From positions 1-64,000 of the forward strand of contig DFYY01000012.1 in NCBI GenBank assembly GCA_002383485.1: 64,000 nt of DNA. Reading direction: 5' to 3'. Numbering within the stretch: the stretch's first letter is position 1; each line of letters opens with the position of its first letter. The notes under the pieces are model-generated. The model was not told where the DNA came from. It was given only the letters and a program-made list of their open reading frames with translations, and did no database searches. This stretch comes from Bacteroidales bacterium UBA4070 (GTDB lineage: Bacteria; Bacteroidota; Bacteroidia; Bacteroidales; VadinHA17). A program made the position numbers and the translations under genes. Below are positions 40,657 through 48,565 of this stretch, one piece after another.

Positions 40657-42612
40657 ATGGGTTTAAGAACTACAATATTTACAATGGCTCTGACCATGCT
40701 GCTGACCCAGTTAACAAGCGGCCAGAATTTTCATACCCGCTCCAACAGGGCTCTCAAATACTATCATCAGGGCAAGCGGGATTATGAATTCCTCTATTAT
40801 GACCGTGCTGAAAGTAATCTTAAACTGGCAGTGGAAGAGGACAACCGCTTCTATGAGGCTCACATAATGCTTGGCCAGCTCTATACTGATACAGGCGACT
40901 GGGAGAAGTCGGTGACACATTACCGCTCTGCAGTAAGAATAGATTCTCTCTACTTTACACCGGCTCTCTTCAGCCTGGGCAGGGCTGAGCTCAGGACGGG
41001 GAGATATTTCGATGCGCTGAACCACCTTGAGGCTTACCTCAAACAACCGGGCGTGACGCCAAAGCTCAGGGTTGAGGCGGAGAAGATGATAGCAAGCTGT
41101 CGTTTCGCCCTGACTTTCCCTTCGTCGCTCTATGAGATGGAGCCTGTAAGCGCCGGCGATTCGGTAAATACCGTTCTGGATGAGTACTGGCCATCAGTCA
41201 CAGGTGACGGACAGCAACTGATCTTCACTCGTGAGGTAAAGCGGGCAGCAGGTTATGGCCGCGATTACAATCGTGACAGGCAGGAAGACTTTTACGTCAG
41301 CAGGTGGGTGGCTGACGGTTACTGGGGCACGGCCCGTAATGCCGGGGCACCGCTGAACACATCAGGGAACGAAGGGGCACAGTCTATCTCCTCTGACGGC
41401 AGATATATGTTCTTCACTGCCTGCGACCGGAATGACGGACAGGGCAGGTGTGACATCTACTTTTCTTCAAATGACGGCAACCGGTGGTCACCCGGATTGA
41501 ATCTCGGCCCGCCTGTCAACTCTGCATACTGGGAGTCCCAGCCTTCGATCAGCCCAAACGGAAATATGCTCTTTTTTGTCAGCAACAGACCTGGTGGCAT
41601 GGGAGGCATGGATATATGGTATTCTACCCGCGGCAGCGACGGAAAGTGGAGTAAGCCTGTTAACCCGGGTAAGGCCATCAATACCACGGGCGACGAATTT
41701 TCGCCCTTTATCTACTTCAATGGGCGGACACTTTATTTTTCATCCAATGGACGTGAATCCTTCGGGGGACATGACATTTATGTCACTACCCTGGCGCGTG
41801 ACTCTGGCTGGACAACGCCGGAGAATCTCGGACCTCCGGTGAATACTCCGGCGGATGAAACCGGTCTTGTCATAGAATCATCAGGCAGAAGAGCCTATTT
41901 CTCCTCAGTCCGGAATAAGGATAAAGGCAAGGACATCTATTATCTTGATCTTCCGGAATCGGTTCAGCCTGAGCCTGTTTCATATTTCAGGGGTAAGGTG
42001 ATTGATAAAGCGTCGGGCCAGCCTATCACAGCCAGGTATGAGCTTTCAGACCTGACCAGGAGGGCCGGGGTAATAAACTCGGTCACAGACAGCAGGGGAG
42101 AGTTCTTTGTATGCCTGCCCCAGGGAAGTAGCTACGGACTGAATGTAACAGCCCCGGGTTACATGATATTCTCCGAGAACTTTGACTTCGTCGAAGGTTA
42201 TACATCCTCGGAACCTTACCTCAAGACAATCGCCCTGAACAGAGTAAGAAAAGGCGAATTCATGAGGATGTACAATGTGTTTTATGATACCGACTCATGG
42301 GAGTTGCTGGAGTCATCACTGCCGGAGCTGACACAGCTGCTTGAATTTCTGAATGTCAACCCGACAGTTGTCATAGAGATTGGTGGTCACACTGATTCGG
42401 ACGGAAGTGAAGAACATAACCAGCGGCTTTCAGAAAGAAGAGCAGATTCGGTAAGGGAATTTCTGATAAAGAGGGGCATTGACGGTGAGAGGATCTTTTC
42501 TCATGGTTATGGCGAGACCACTCCTGTGGCTGACAATATAACACCAGCCGGCAGGAAGCTCAACAGACGGACTGAAATCACGATCCTGTCTGAAGGTACA
42601 ATCAGGAAATAA
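40657..42612 (+). CDS. PorE-like protein (TPR, beta-propeller, CRD, OmpA)
   Basis: 651 residues. Signal peptide, TPR helices (about 30-150), a PD40-type beta propeller (about 180-440: YMFFTACDRNDGQGRCDIYF, NMLFFVSNRPGGMGGMDIWY, TLYFSSNGRESFGGHDIYVT), a carboxypeptidase-regulatory domain (445-520), and an OmpA C-terminal domain (535-645) with GGHTDSDGSEEHNQRLSERR. This order is that of PorE, a peptidoglycan-linked part of the type IX secretion system. Other T9SS genes are absent, and Bacteroidota carry several paralogues, so identity with PorE is not certain. Confidence 0.85.
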   Translation: MGLRTTIFTMALTMLLTQLTSGQNFHTRSNRALKYYHQGKRDYEFLYYDRAESNLKLAVEEDNRFYEAHIMLGQLYTDTGDWEKSVTHYRSAVRIDSLYFTPALFSLGRAELRTGRYFDALNHLEAYLKQPGVTPKLRVEAEKMIASCRFALTFPSSLYEMEPVSAGDSVNTVLDEYWPSVTGDGQQLIFTREVKRAAGYGRDYNRDRQEDFYVSRWVADGYWGTARNAGAPLNTSGNEGAQSISSDGRYMFFTACDRNDGQGRCDIYFSSNDGNRWSPGLNLGPPVNSAYWESQPSISPNGNMLFFVSNRPGGMGGMDIWYSTRGSDGKWSKPVNPGKAINTTGDEFSPFIYFNGRTLYFSSNGRESFGGHDIYVTTLARDSGWTTPENLGPPVNTPADETGLVIESSGRRAYFSSVRNKDKGKDIYYLDLPESVQPEPVSYFRGKVIDKASGQPITARYELSDLTRRAGVINSVTDSRGEFFVCLPQGSSYGLNVTAPGYMIFSENFDFVEGYTSSEPYLKTIALNRVRKGEFMRMYNVFYDTDSWELLESSLPELTQLLEFLNVNPTVVIEIGGHTDSDGSEEHNQRLSERRADSVREFLIKRGIDGERIFSHGYGETTPVADNITPAGRKLNRRTEITILSEGTIRK

Positions 42613-42661
42613 CCTGTCACGGTTGATGCAGGCAGCTTTTTGCTGCCACAGTGAAATCACA

Positions 42662-42696
42662 AAGGAGGGGGATATGCTCCGCCCTCCTTCTTTTAT
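42662..42696. terminator. Bidirectional terminator
   Basis: AAGGAGGG (42662-42669) and CCCTCCTT (42682-42689) form an 8-bp stem, followed by CTTTTA on the plus strand. It lies between the convergent PorE-like and histidine kinase genes. Confidence 0.8.
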
Positions 42697-42725
42697 CAAT
42701 CAGACATTTGTAGACCTTCAGAGAA

Positions 42726-43541
42726 TCAGATTGCTATCTTATTCTCCGAAGAGGAACCGGTAAGTATTTTCAAGCCGGGACTTTCCTTTGCTGGTAATGA
42801 AACAAATACGGATGTACCTCCTGCTTCGTTTGTCTCAACCCTGATAGAGCCATCCATTGCAAGAATAAGATTTCTGGCCAGGATTAAATTCATAGCGGAA
42901 TAGGTATCCTGACTTTCGGAATGTTGGATCTCAGGATTGTCGGAAAGCAGCAGATCACTGCTTCTGGGGTAACCCTGGCCAGAATCTTTTACGTAAAATG
43001 TTGTCTTCTCATCACTGTATGTGCACCCCACCTTTATAAACCCTGAAAAAGTGTGGTCAAGTGCATCACGGAAGAGATTACTGACTATTCTTGTTGTCCG
43101 TGCAGCATCTATCTTCAGCATAAGCCTGTCAGGCAGGTTGTCTTCCTGTATCAGAACGACATTGTCGCGTCCCTTTTTCCTCATGAAAACCCTGAAATCA
43201 GAGGTAAGTGACTCGAAAAGTCTTGTGATGTCGGTCTCACGCAGGCTCTCCCTTGTTGCTCCGGTCTCGAGGACCGCCGTGTCAAAGAAATTCTCAAACA
43301 ACCCGACCAGCTGTTCGCATGAGGAGATGATCTGCTCTGAGAACTCTCTTTTTTCATTGTCACTGAATCTCTCGTTGTTCATAAGATAAGAGAAGGCTAC
43401 AATGGAGTTCATCTGAGTTCTTACCTCATGTGATACGCCTGCAAGTATATTTGGTTTATTGATCATTTTGTTCAGTTTTTCCTGCCCTGTCGCCACTGCC
43501 GAACCCATCTCATGCCAATTATTGCGAAGAATCTCGAACAT
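42726..43541 (-). CDS. Histidine kinase without sensor domain
   Basis: 271 residues. H-box GVSHEVRTQMNSIVAF with phospho-acceptor H38; HATPase part with NLFRDALDHT near 155 in place of a standard N box (its usual second Asn is Asp) and VKDSGQGYP near 182 as the G1 box. There is no transmembrane, PAS or HAMP segment before the H-box and no receiver domain; no response regulator is adjacent. It is the last gene of the leftward unit and follows the anti-sigma-like gene by 18 bp. It probably receives its signal through a partner protein. Confidence 0.82.
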   Translation of the reverse strand: MFEILRNNWHEMGSAVATGQEKLNKMINKPNILAGVSHEVRTQMNSIVAFSYLMNNERFSDNEKREFSEQIISSCEQLVGLFENFFDTAVLETGATRESLRETDITRLFESLTSDFRVFMRKKGRDNVVLIQEDNLPDRLMLKIDAARTTRIVSNLFRDALDHTFSGFIKVGCTYSDEKTTFYVKDSGQGYPRSSDLLLSDNPEIQHSESQDTYSAMNLILARNLILAMDGSIRVETNEAGGTSVFVSLPAKESPGLKILTGSSSENKIAI

Positions 43542-43559
43542 ATGAACAGATTTACTCTT

Positions 43560-44306
43560 TTATTTTAATTTGCGTGACAGCCTGGCAGCCTGCCTCTTGT
43601 ACCTGCTTTCCGATGCAGCTATCGACCTGAACTGGCTCAAGGCTTTTTCCCGGTTGCCGGTCATCATGTAGCAGAGTCCCAGATACCATTCCGCATCTTC
43701 AAGATAAAGGTTGTCATTGTGCTCTATGACGCGTGAGAAGGAACCGCTGGCTACCGGGTAATTCTTAACCTCCATGTTGGCCATACCGTGCATGAAGACC
43801 GATTCCATATCATTCCGGTCCGAGTTGATAATCTGTTCAAGGAATATAATGGCCTTCTCATATTCCTTTGCGGAGTAGGAGGCTATGGCGTTTTCCATCA
43901 ATGCATTTCCTTCACCTGATGCTGACCTCACAGCCCCCGGGGATTCATACCTTGTATAACTGGAGGCATAGAGCTGCTCAGGCGATGTCCCGGGCTTCAG
44001 CTCCAGGTATATGGCGCTGGAAATAAGTGCTATAAGGGCAACGGCAGCAGCATACCTGGCACCCTTTACTATTATACCGCGCAGAGGTACGGCAGCACGT
44101 TTTTTCCTGCCTATCACGCTGAGCTTGCTCCTCAGTTCCATTACCTGCCTGTTTGCAAGGATCTCATCGGTCCTTCGCCTTAGATTCACTTCCCTTGCCA
44201 GCTCCGGATCCTTCGCCATCTCGCCTGCAAGCCATTCACGGCCTGCTCTGTCAGCCCGGCCTCCAAGCCAGTCTTCAATGGCATTGTTGACATTCTTTGT
44301 CTTCAT
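43560..44306 (-). CDS. Transmembrane anti-sigma-like protein with TPR domain
   Basis: 248 residues. The cytosolic N-terminus (1-70) has the pattern of Bacteroidota anti-sigma proteins: IEDWLGGRADRAGREWLAGE then DPELAREVNLRRRTDEIL. A membrane span follows at about 83-101. Residues 135-245 are TPR repeats (NAIASYSAKEYEKAIIFLEQ; DAEWYLGLCYMMTGNREKAL) and should lie in the periplasm. It is encoded between the double-glycine peptide gene and the histidine kinase gene, on one strand. The ECF sigma gene at 47858-48424 is the obvious candidate target. The sigma-binding role is inferred from pattern and context. Confidence 0.7.
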   Translation of the reverse strand: MKTKNVNNAIEDWLGGRADRAGREWLAGEMAKDPELAREVNLRRRTDEILANRQVMELRSKLSVIGRKKRAAVPLRGIIVKGARYAAAVALIALISSAIYLELKPGTSPEQLYASSYTRYESPGAVRSASGEGNALMENAIASYSAKEYEKAIIFLEQIINSDRNDMESVFMHGMANMEVKNYPVASGSFSRVIEHNDNLYLEDAEWYLGLCYMMTGNREKALSQFRSIAASESRYKRQAARLSRKLK

Positions 44307-44381
44307 CTTGATATTATTATTTCACACTTATAAAAAACTACCCGTCAGTTAGTTTATTACAATCAGCCCGTTACCTTCAGG

Positions 44382-44482
44382 GCGCCTTACTATGGGGCGC
44401 ATACGCTCCCGGATGAACGGCCGGCTCTGCCTCAGGCAGATCCTTCCACGTCAATATATATACCTGCCGGCTCACACCGGCA
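44382..44482 (-). other. Three hairpins downstream of the peptide gene
   Basis: In the 188-bp gap between the peptide gene and the TPR gene: TGCCGG/CCGGCA (44465-44482), TCTGCC/GGCAGA (44426-44440) and GCGCC/GGCGC (44382-44400). None has a clear U tract, so they look like mRNA-stabilising or attenuating structures that would let the peptide be made in excess of the downstream genes. The core CTGCCTCAGGCAG (44427-44439) recurs with one change at 48503-48515, before the exporter gene. Confidence 0.5.
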
Positions 44483-44494
44483 CAGTCATTTGAT

Positions 44495-44632
44495 TCAGAT
44501 CTCGATTATCACCGGAGGCCTGGTAGGTTCAATACCCGTATTGCTTCTGCCGCCGTTGCCGCCGCGAATATTTATCATTTCCTCGTTTGAAAGAACAAAT
44601 TCAGTGAAGTTTTCGATTGTCAGGGTTTTCAT
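44495..44632 (-). CDS. Double-glycine leader peptide (45 aa), probable exported peptide
   Basis: A 45-residue ORF, too short for routine detection. The sequence runs MKTLTIENFTEFV, then LSNEEMINIRGG, then the core. Counting back from the second Gly, L-12, S-11, E-8, M-7, I-4, G-2 and G-1 all agree with the canonical leader LSxxELxxIxGG cleaved by C39 peptidases. The predicted core is 20 residues, starts NGGRSNTG, ends PPVIIEI, has two adjacent prolines and no cysteine, so lanthionine or disulfide bridges are excluded. It lies upstream of the anti-sigma-like and kinase genes on the same strand. The C39 exporter gene is at 48566-50752. No modifying enzyme is visible. It may be a signal peptide or a bacteriocin. 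Confidence 0.78.
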   Translation of the reverse strand: MKTLTIENFTEFVLSNEEMINIRGGNGGRSNTGIEPTRPPVIIEI

Positions 44633-44705
44633 GTTTTCAAGAATTAAATTGTTATGTCAGGATTTAATTGGTGTTTATACCGTACATGTCAGAAGATGTC
44701 GTTTT

Positions 44706-44798
44706 GTGACACGAAAAAATCAACTTTTTTTCAAAAAAAATGCAACATACTGAAATACAGGTCTGTATAAAATGTAAAATATTGCTGTCACTTTAACG
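44706..44798. promoter_or_regulatory. Divergent promoter region with inverted TGTCAC motifs
   Basis: The 211 bp between the peptide ATG (44632, minus) and the CHAT ATG (44844, plus) has no TAnnTTTG match facing either gene. Instead TGTCAC stands at 44786-44791 facing the CHAT gene, followed by TTTAACG, and as its complement at 44706-44711 facing the peptide gene, followed on that strand by AAAACG. A shared TGTCAC plus AACG element could be the -35 of an alternative sigma factor. An A/T tract (44723-44740) lies between. Confidence 0.4.
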
Positions 44799-44843
44799 GA
44801 TTGTTTTATACTTTTACCGACGGAAGAGAGAAGAACCATTTTG

Positions 44844-47800
44844 ATGAGCCTGGGGGCACGTATAGTATCCATTCCTTTCCTGCTTTTTGCTGTTTTATGC
44901 GGATTACCTGCAATAGCGCTCGGAACCTGGCATCCGGGTAAAGAGGTTATTGAAGGAACAGTAATAGGGGAGAAGAGACTGAGGGAGTTGACGGACTCAC
45001 TCTCTGTTCTGTTGGAGACGGGATCTGACGCGCCGGGCAAGGCTGAGATGGCATCAGAGATAGAAGCCATTATTTCCGGCGACGTTATTAAGGATACCCT
45101 TCTGCTGTCTGATGCTTATTATTTTTTGGGTGTTCAGCATTATCAGTCGAACCGTTTCGCTAAAGCCTTTGACTGTTTCAGTATCTCAGTATTTTACAGG
45201 GAGCGACTCTCGCTGTCAGACAGGAGATATGCCAACGGGCTGGCAAATATGGCTGTGTCACTTTTAAAGACAGGTGATTACATGCGTGCATCAGTGCTGG
45301 GGACAAAGGCACTTGAGGCAAAGCGGGCAATCTCGGGCAGTGACTCATCAGGTCTGGTGACCAATTACGTTAACCTGGCCAGTATCAACCTTGAGTTGAA
45401 TGAAACAGACAGCGCCATTGAAAGGGCAGAGGCCGGGCTGAGGATTGCCAAGCTCTACCCCGATGCGGTACCGGTGAAGGTAATAGCCGACCTGTATCAT
45501 GTAATAGGACTCGGTCTTTACCGTAGCCAGGAATACAACAAATCCCTGGCTTACTGTGGGGAGGCTCTCAGGATGTACGAAAAGGATCCGGCTGCCAGCG
45601 TTGACTCGAGGATATTGATGCACAATACCATGGCCCAGGTTCACCGACGGATGGGTCAGCCCCGGGAGGCTGAGGCACAATTTCTCAAGGGCCTTGCAAT
45701 CAGGGATAGCCAGAATACCCAGGATAAATTTCTGCTTTACATAAACTATGCGGGTTTTCTGATCCGCAACGGACGTGCAGCCGAGGGAGAGCAGGTCCTG
45801 AAGTCGGGGCTGGACCAGGTAAGCAATGCATTCGGTCCGGATAGCCGTGAATATTACATGATGCTTGCCTCGGCCGCGGAACTGGTATACGATGACCCTG
45901 AAGACAGGGACCGGGCCATAGCCATTTATGATAAGTGTCTTGAATATGTTCGCCAGAATCCCTGGGATCATTCAATGGGAAAATTTATCCTTGCCAGGTA
46001 CGCCAGGGAACTTTCAGATGCCGGGAGGTATGCCAGGGTTATTGATCTGACGGATTACCTTGCTGCTGACACCATGGCGGCAGATGCCGTCTCTGAGGAA
46101 GACTTCTTCCTGCTGGGATTGAGGTATGAGGCTTTGAATACGCTTGCCGGCAGAAGAAACAACACTGATCTTCTCAGGCAGGCTGTAGCCACCGGACGAA
46201 GGATCACTTCCCTGTATGACCGGCAAAGGCTTGAGATGAGTGAGGAGGATAGCAGGACCAGCCTAAGCTCTTCGGCCAGGGGTATCTATACCGGCTTAAT
46301 TGAGAACTATGCTGCTCTCTATGAGAGCAATGGTGACCGTGAATCGCTGGAGGGTCTGTTCGAATACGCCGAGAGGAGTAAGGTTGCCGGTTTCCTGGCA
46401 TCAATGAGGGAACTGAACGCTGCCCGGTTCTCGCTGCCGGAGGAGCTGACTGAGCTTGAGGCAGGTATCCGCAGTGAGATAGGGTTATACAGGGAACTGA
46501 TGACCACGGAAAGGCTTAAAGCAGTGCCTGACACCCAGCGGCTGGCCACCTGGGAGAGCGTAACCTTCAGGCTGCATCGCTCCCGAGACTCGCTTGTGAA
46601 CATCTTTGAACAGGATTATCCGGCTTACTACAACCTGAAATTCAGGAACGAAGTAACCCCGCTGCGTGATGTCGGCAAAGTCATCGGACAGAGGGCAAAC
46701 CTTCTAAGCTATGTTCTTACTCAGGACAGGCTTTACATCTTTGTTGCCAACCACAGGAGGAGCGAGGTGATAAAAAAGGATATTGACTCCTCCTTCTTCA
46801 CATTGCTTACACGTTTTCGCGAGATGGTGTCAACACCACCTGACCCAAGCGGTTCACGTGCCCCGTTCAACGAATACATGGATCTGGCTTACAGCCTTTA
46901 CCGTATACTCCTTGAGCCGGCTGAACCTTTTCTTGCCGGCGATAAGATAGTCATCTCTCCGGATAACCTCCTTTCCTACCTGCCCTTCGAAACGCTTGTA
47001 ACCGAAGAGTTCCGCAGTCCCGGTCTGCTCTACCGCGAGGCACCCTTCGCCCTTAAGAAATACCGGTTTTCCTATATCTACAGCGTGACCCTTTCGTCAG
47101 AGACGTTACAGCGAAGCAGAAGCCTGAGCAACAGGCTGATAGCCTTTGCTCCGTCCTATGAGGGAGTTGAGATAGATGATTCCCTCCTTGTATCATGGCC
47201 ATCCCTCAGGGGAGAGATACATGAGCTGCCCTACGCCATTATGGAGGCTGAAGATGTTGTTAATCAGTGCGGAGGGCGGGCCTTTACAGGGGCTGAAGCC
47301 AGTGAGGGAGCCTTTAAGCGCGAAGTAAAGAACTACAAGATCATACACCTGGCCATGCACACGCTGGTTGATGACAGCAGACCTGCATTCTCCAGGATGC
47401 TCTTCACTCCAAGCGGTGGTGACACCGAGGACGGCATGCTTAATACCTATGAGGTATACAGCCTGCCGATCAAGGCAATGATGGTGGTACTCAGCTCCTG
47501 CAATACCGGGTCAGGGATGCTGGTGAACGGGGAGGGCATACTGAGCCTGGCACGCGGTTTCCTTTATGCCGGAAGCCGTTCGGCAGTGATGTCAATGTGG
47601 GCTGTGGATGACATATCTGCCTCGGAGGTAATTCACTCCTTCTACAGGAATCTGAGAAGCGGGCAGACCAAAAGCTCTGCACTCCGCAACGCCAGGCTGA
47701 GCTACCTGGAAGATGCACTTCAGAGAAGGTCTCATCCCTACTACTGGTCTGCGCTTGTGATATACGGCGACGATACGCCGCTGTGGTATAACAGGGTAAA

Positions 47801-47879
47801 ACTCTACACAGGGATCCTCTTCTTTATGCTTGTGGCGACGCTGCTATTTGCATTGGTCTACAAAGGACCGAGGTCCTGA
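44844..47879 (+). CDS. TPR-CHAT protease-like membrane protein
   Basis: 1011 residues. Signal peptide or anchor (RIVSIPFLLFAVLCGLPAIA), TPR repeats (about 80-400: NRFAKAFDCFSISVFY; RMGQPREAEAQFLKGLAIRD), a helical linker with coiled coil (460-640), and a C-terminal CHAT domain (about 720-965). The caspase-like dyad is visible: His near 839 in IIHLAMHTL and Cys near 886 in VVLSSCNTGSG. One span follows (about 985-1003), so the CHAT domain is probably periplasmic and tethered at its C-terminus. It is divergent from the peptide gene and overlaps the convergent sigma gene by 22 bp. It may cleave the anti-sigma-like protein or the peptide; this is inference. Confidence 0.85.
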   Translation: MSLGARIVSIPFLLFAVLCGLPAIALGTWHPGKEVIEGTVIGEKRLRELTDSLSVLLETGSDAPGKAEMASEIEAIISGDVIKDTLLLSDAYYFLGVQHYQSNRFAKAFDCFSISVFYRERLSLSDRRYANGLANMAVSLLKTGDYMRASVLGTKALEAKRAISGSDSSGLVTNYVNLASINLELNETDSAIERAEAGLRIAKLYPDAVPVKVIADLYHVIGLGLYRSQEYNKSLAYCGEALRMYEKDPAASVDSRILMHNTMAQVHRRMGQPREAEAQFLKGLAIRDSQNTQDKFLLYINYAGFLIRNGRAAEGEQVLKSGLDQVSNAFGPDSREYYMMLASAAELVYDDPEDRDRAIAIYDKCLEYVRQNPWDHSMGKFILARYARELSDAGRYARVIDLTDYLAADTMAADAVSEEDFFLLGLRYEALNTLAGRRNNTDLLRQAVATGRRITSLYDRQRLEMSEEDSRTSLSSSARGIYTGLIENYAALYESNGDRESLEGLFEYAERSKVAGFLASMRELNAARFSLPEELTELEAGIRSEIGLYRELMTTERLKAVPDTQRLATWESVTFRLHRSRDSLVNIFEQDYPAYYNLKFRNEVTPLRDVGKVIGQRANLLSYVLTQDRLYIFVANHRRSEVIKKDIDSSFFTLLTRFREMVSTPPDPSGSRAPFNEYMDLAYSLYRILLEPAEPFLAGDKIVISPDNLLSYLPFETLVTEEFRSPGLLYREAPFALKKYRFSYIYSVTLSSETLQRSRSLSNRLIAFAPSYEGVEIDDSLLVSWPSLRGEIHELPYAIMEAEDVVNQCGGRAFTGAEASEGAFKREVKNYKIIHLAMHTLVDDSRPAFSRMLFTPSGGDTEDGMLNTYEVYSLPIKAMMVVLSSCNTGSGMLVNGEGILSLARGFLYAGSRSAVMSMWAVDDISASEVIHSFYRNLRSGQTKSSALRNARLSYLEDALQRRSHPYYWSALVIYGDDTPLWYNRVKLYTGILFFMLVATLLFALVYKGPRS

Positions 47880-48424
47880 TACTCCGTATCTGTTTTTATG
47901 ATCTCCATCAATGCTTCCTTGCAGAGGTATTTTTTTCTTCTGGCGTAATCTTCATTCTTAAAACCCATCCTGCGTGCAATCTCCTCATAGGAAAGACCCT
48001 CTCCGAAAAGGGTCAGTATCACCTGACAATCCTCTCCCAGCAGGGCATAGGAGCGGGTGACTATCTGCTCCAGCAGGGCACTGTTTGCCTCTTCTGCTTC
48101 AGCATTGTCTTCCGGGTCAGCCGTGATAGACACCAGCCTTGAACGGTATCTGAGCTGGCTGTTCCATACGTTGCGTGCCACACCGAAGAAATATCCCTTC
48201 AGGTCTGTGGTAAGCCTGAACCCGTCACCTGTGACCTGTTTGTAGATTATGACCACCGTTTCCTGGAGCACCTCATGTGCATCATCATCCGATCCGCTGT
48301 TTTTGCTGACGTGATCACGGATCATTTCGAAATATGCTTCGTAGAGGTAGGTAAGAATCCTGTTGTCCTGCCTCCTGATACCATCAACGATGTCAGCGTC
48401 CGAAAACTTTCTGAATAATCCCAA
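47858..48424 (-). CDS. ECF-type RNA polymerase sigma factor
   Basis: 188 residues. Region 2: DIVDGIRRQDNRILTYLYEA to EVLQETVVIIYKQV (about 10-65), with a core-binding pattern; region 4: LLGEDCQVILTLFGEGLSYE and EEIARRMGF with following helix (about 125-180). No region 3, so group IV. The only start before region 2 is TTG at 48424. It is convergent with the CHAT gene and divergent from the exporter gene. The anti-sigma-like TPR protein at 43560-44306 is the probable antagonist. Confidence 0.87.
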   Translation of the reverse strand: MGLFRKFSDADIVDGIRRQDNRILTYLYEAYFEMIRDHVSKNSGSDDDAHEVLQETVVIIYKQVTGDGFRLTTDLKGYFFGVARNVWNSQLRYRSRLVSITADPEDNAEAEEANSALLEQIVTRSYALLGEDCQVILTLFGEGLSYEEIARRMGFKNEDYARRKKYLCKEALMEIIKTDTEYQDLGPL

Positions 48425-48441
48425 GCAAGCGGTTTAATAGG

Positions 48442-48449
48442 CAAATATA
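48442..48449 (-). promoter_or_regulatory. -7 element of the ECF sigma gene
   Basis: TATATTTG on the minus strand matches TAnnTTTG. The predicted transcription start (near 48435) is only about 11 bases before the TTG start codon, so there is almost no room for a ribosome site. This suggests low, near-leaderless translation. Confidence 0.55.
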
Positions 48450-48565
48450 CAATTTCCGCAATCGATTACTGAAAAAAGGAGTTTGGCACAAATTCAACAG
48501 CCCTGCCTCAAGCAGGTAAATAATTGGATATATTTACGGGTTCAAACTTCCACTCTGCAGGTTCA

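Noticed and set aside
43531..43545. GAACATATGAAC at the kinase start as a third operator
   Set aside because: It is not a palindrome of the same type; the second half is in direct, not inverted, orientation.
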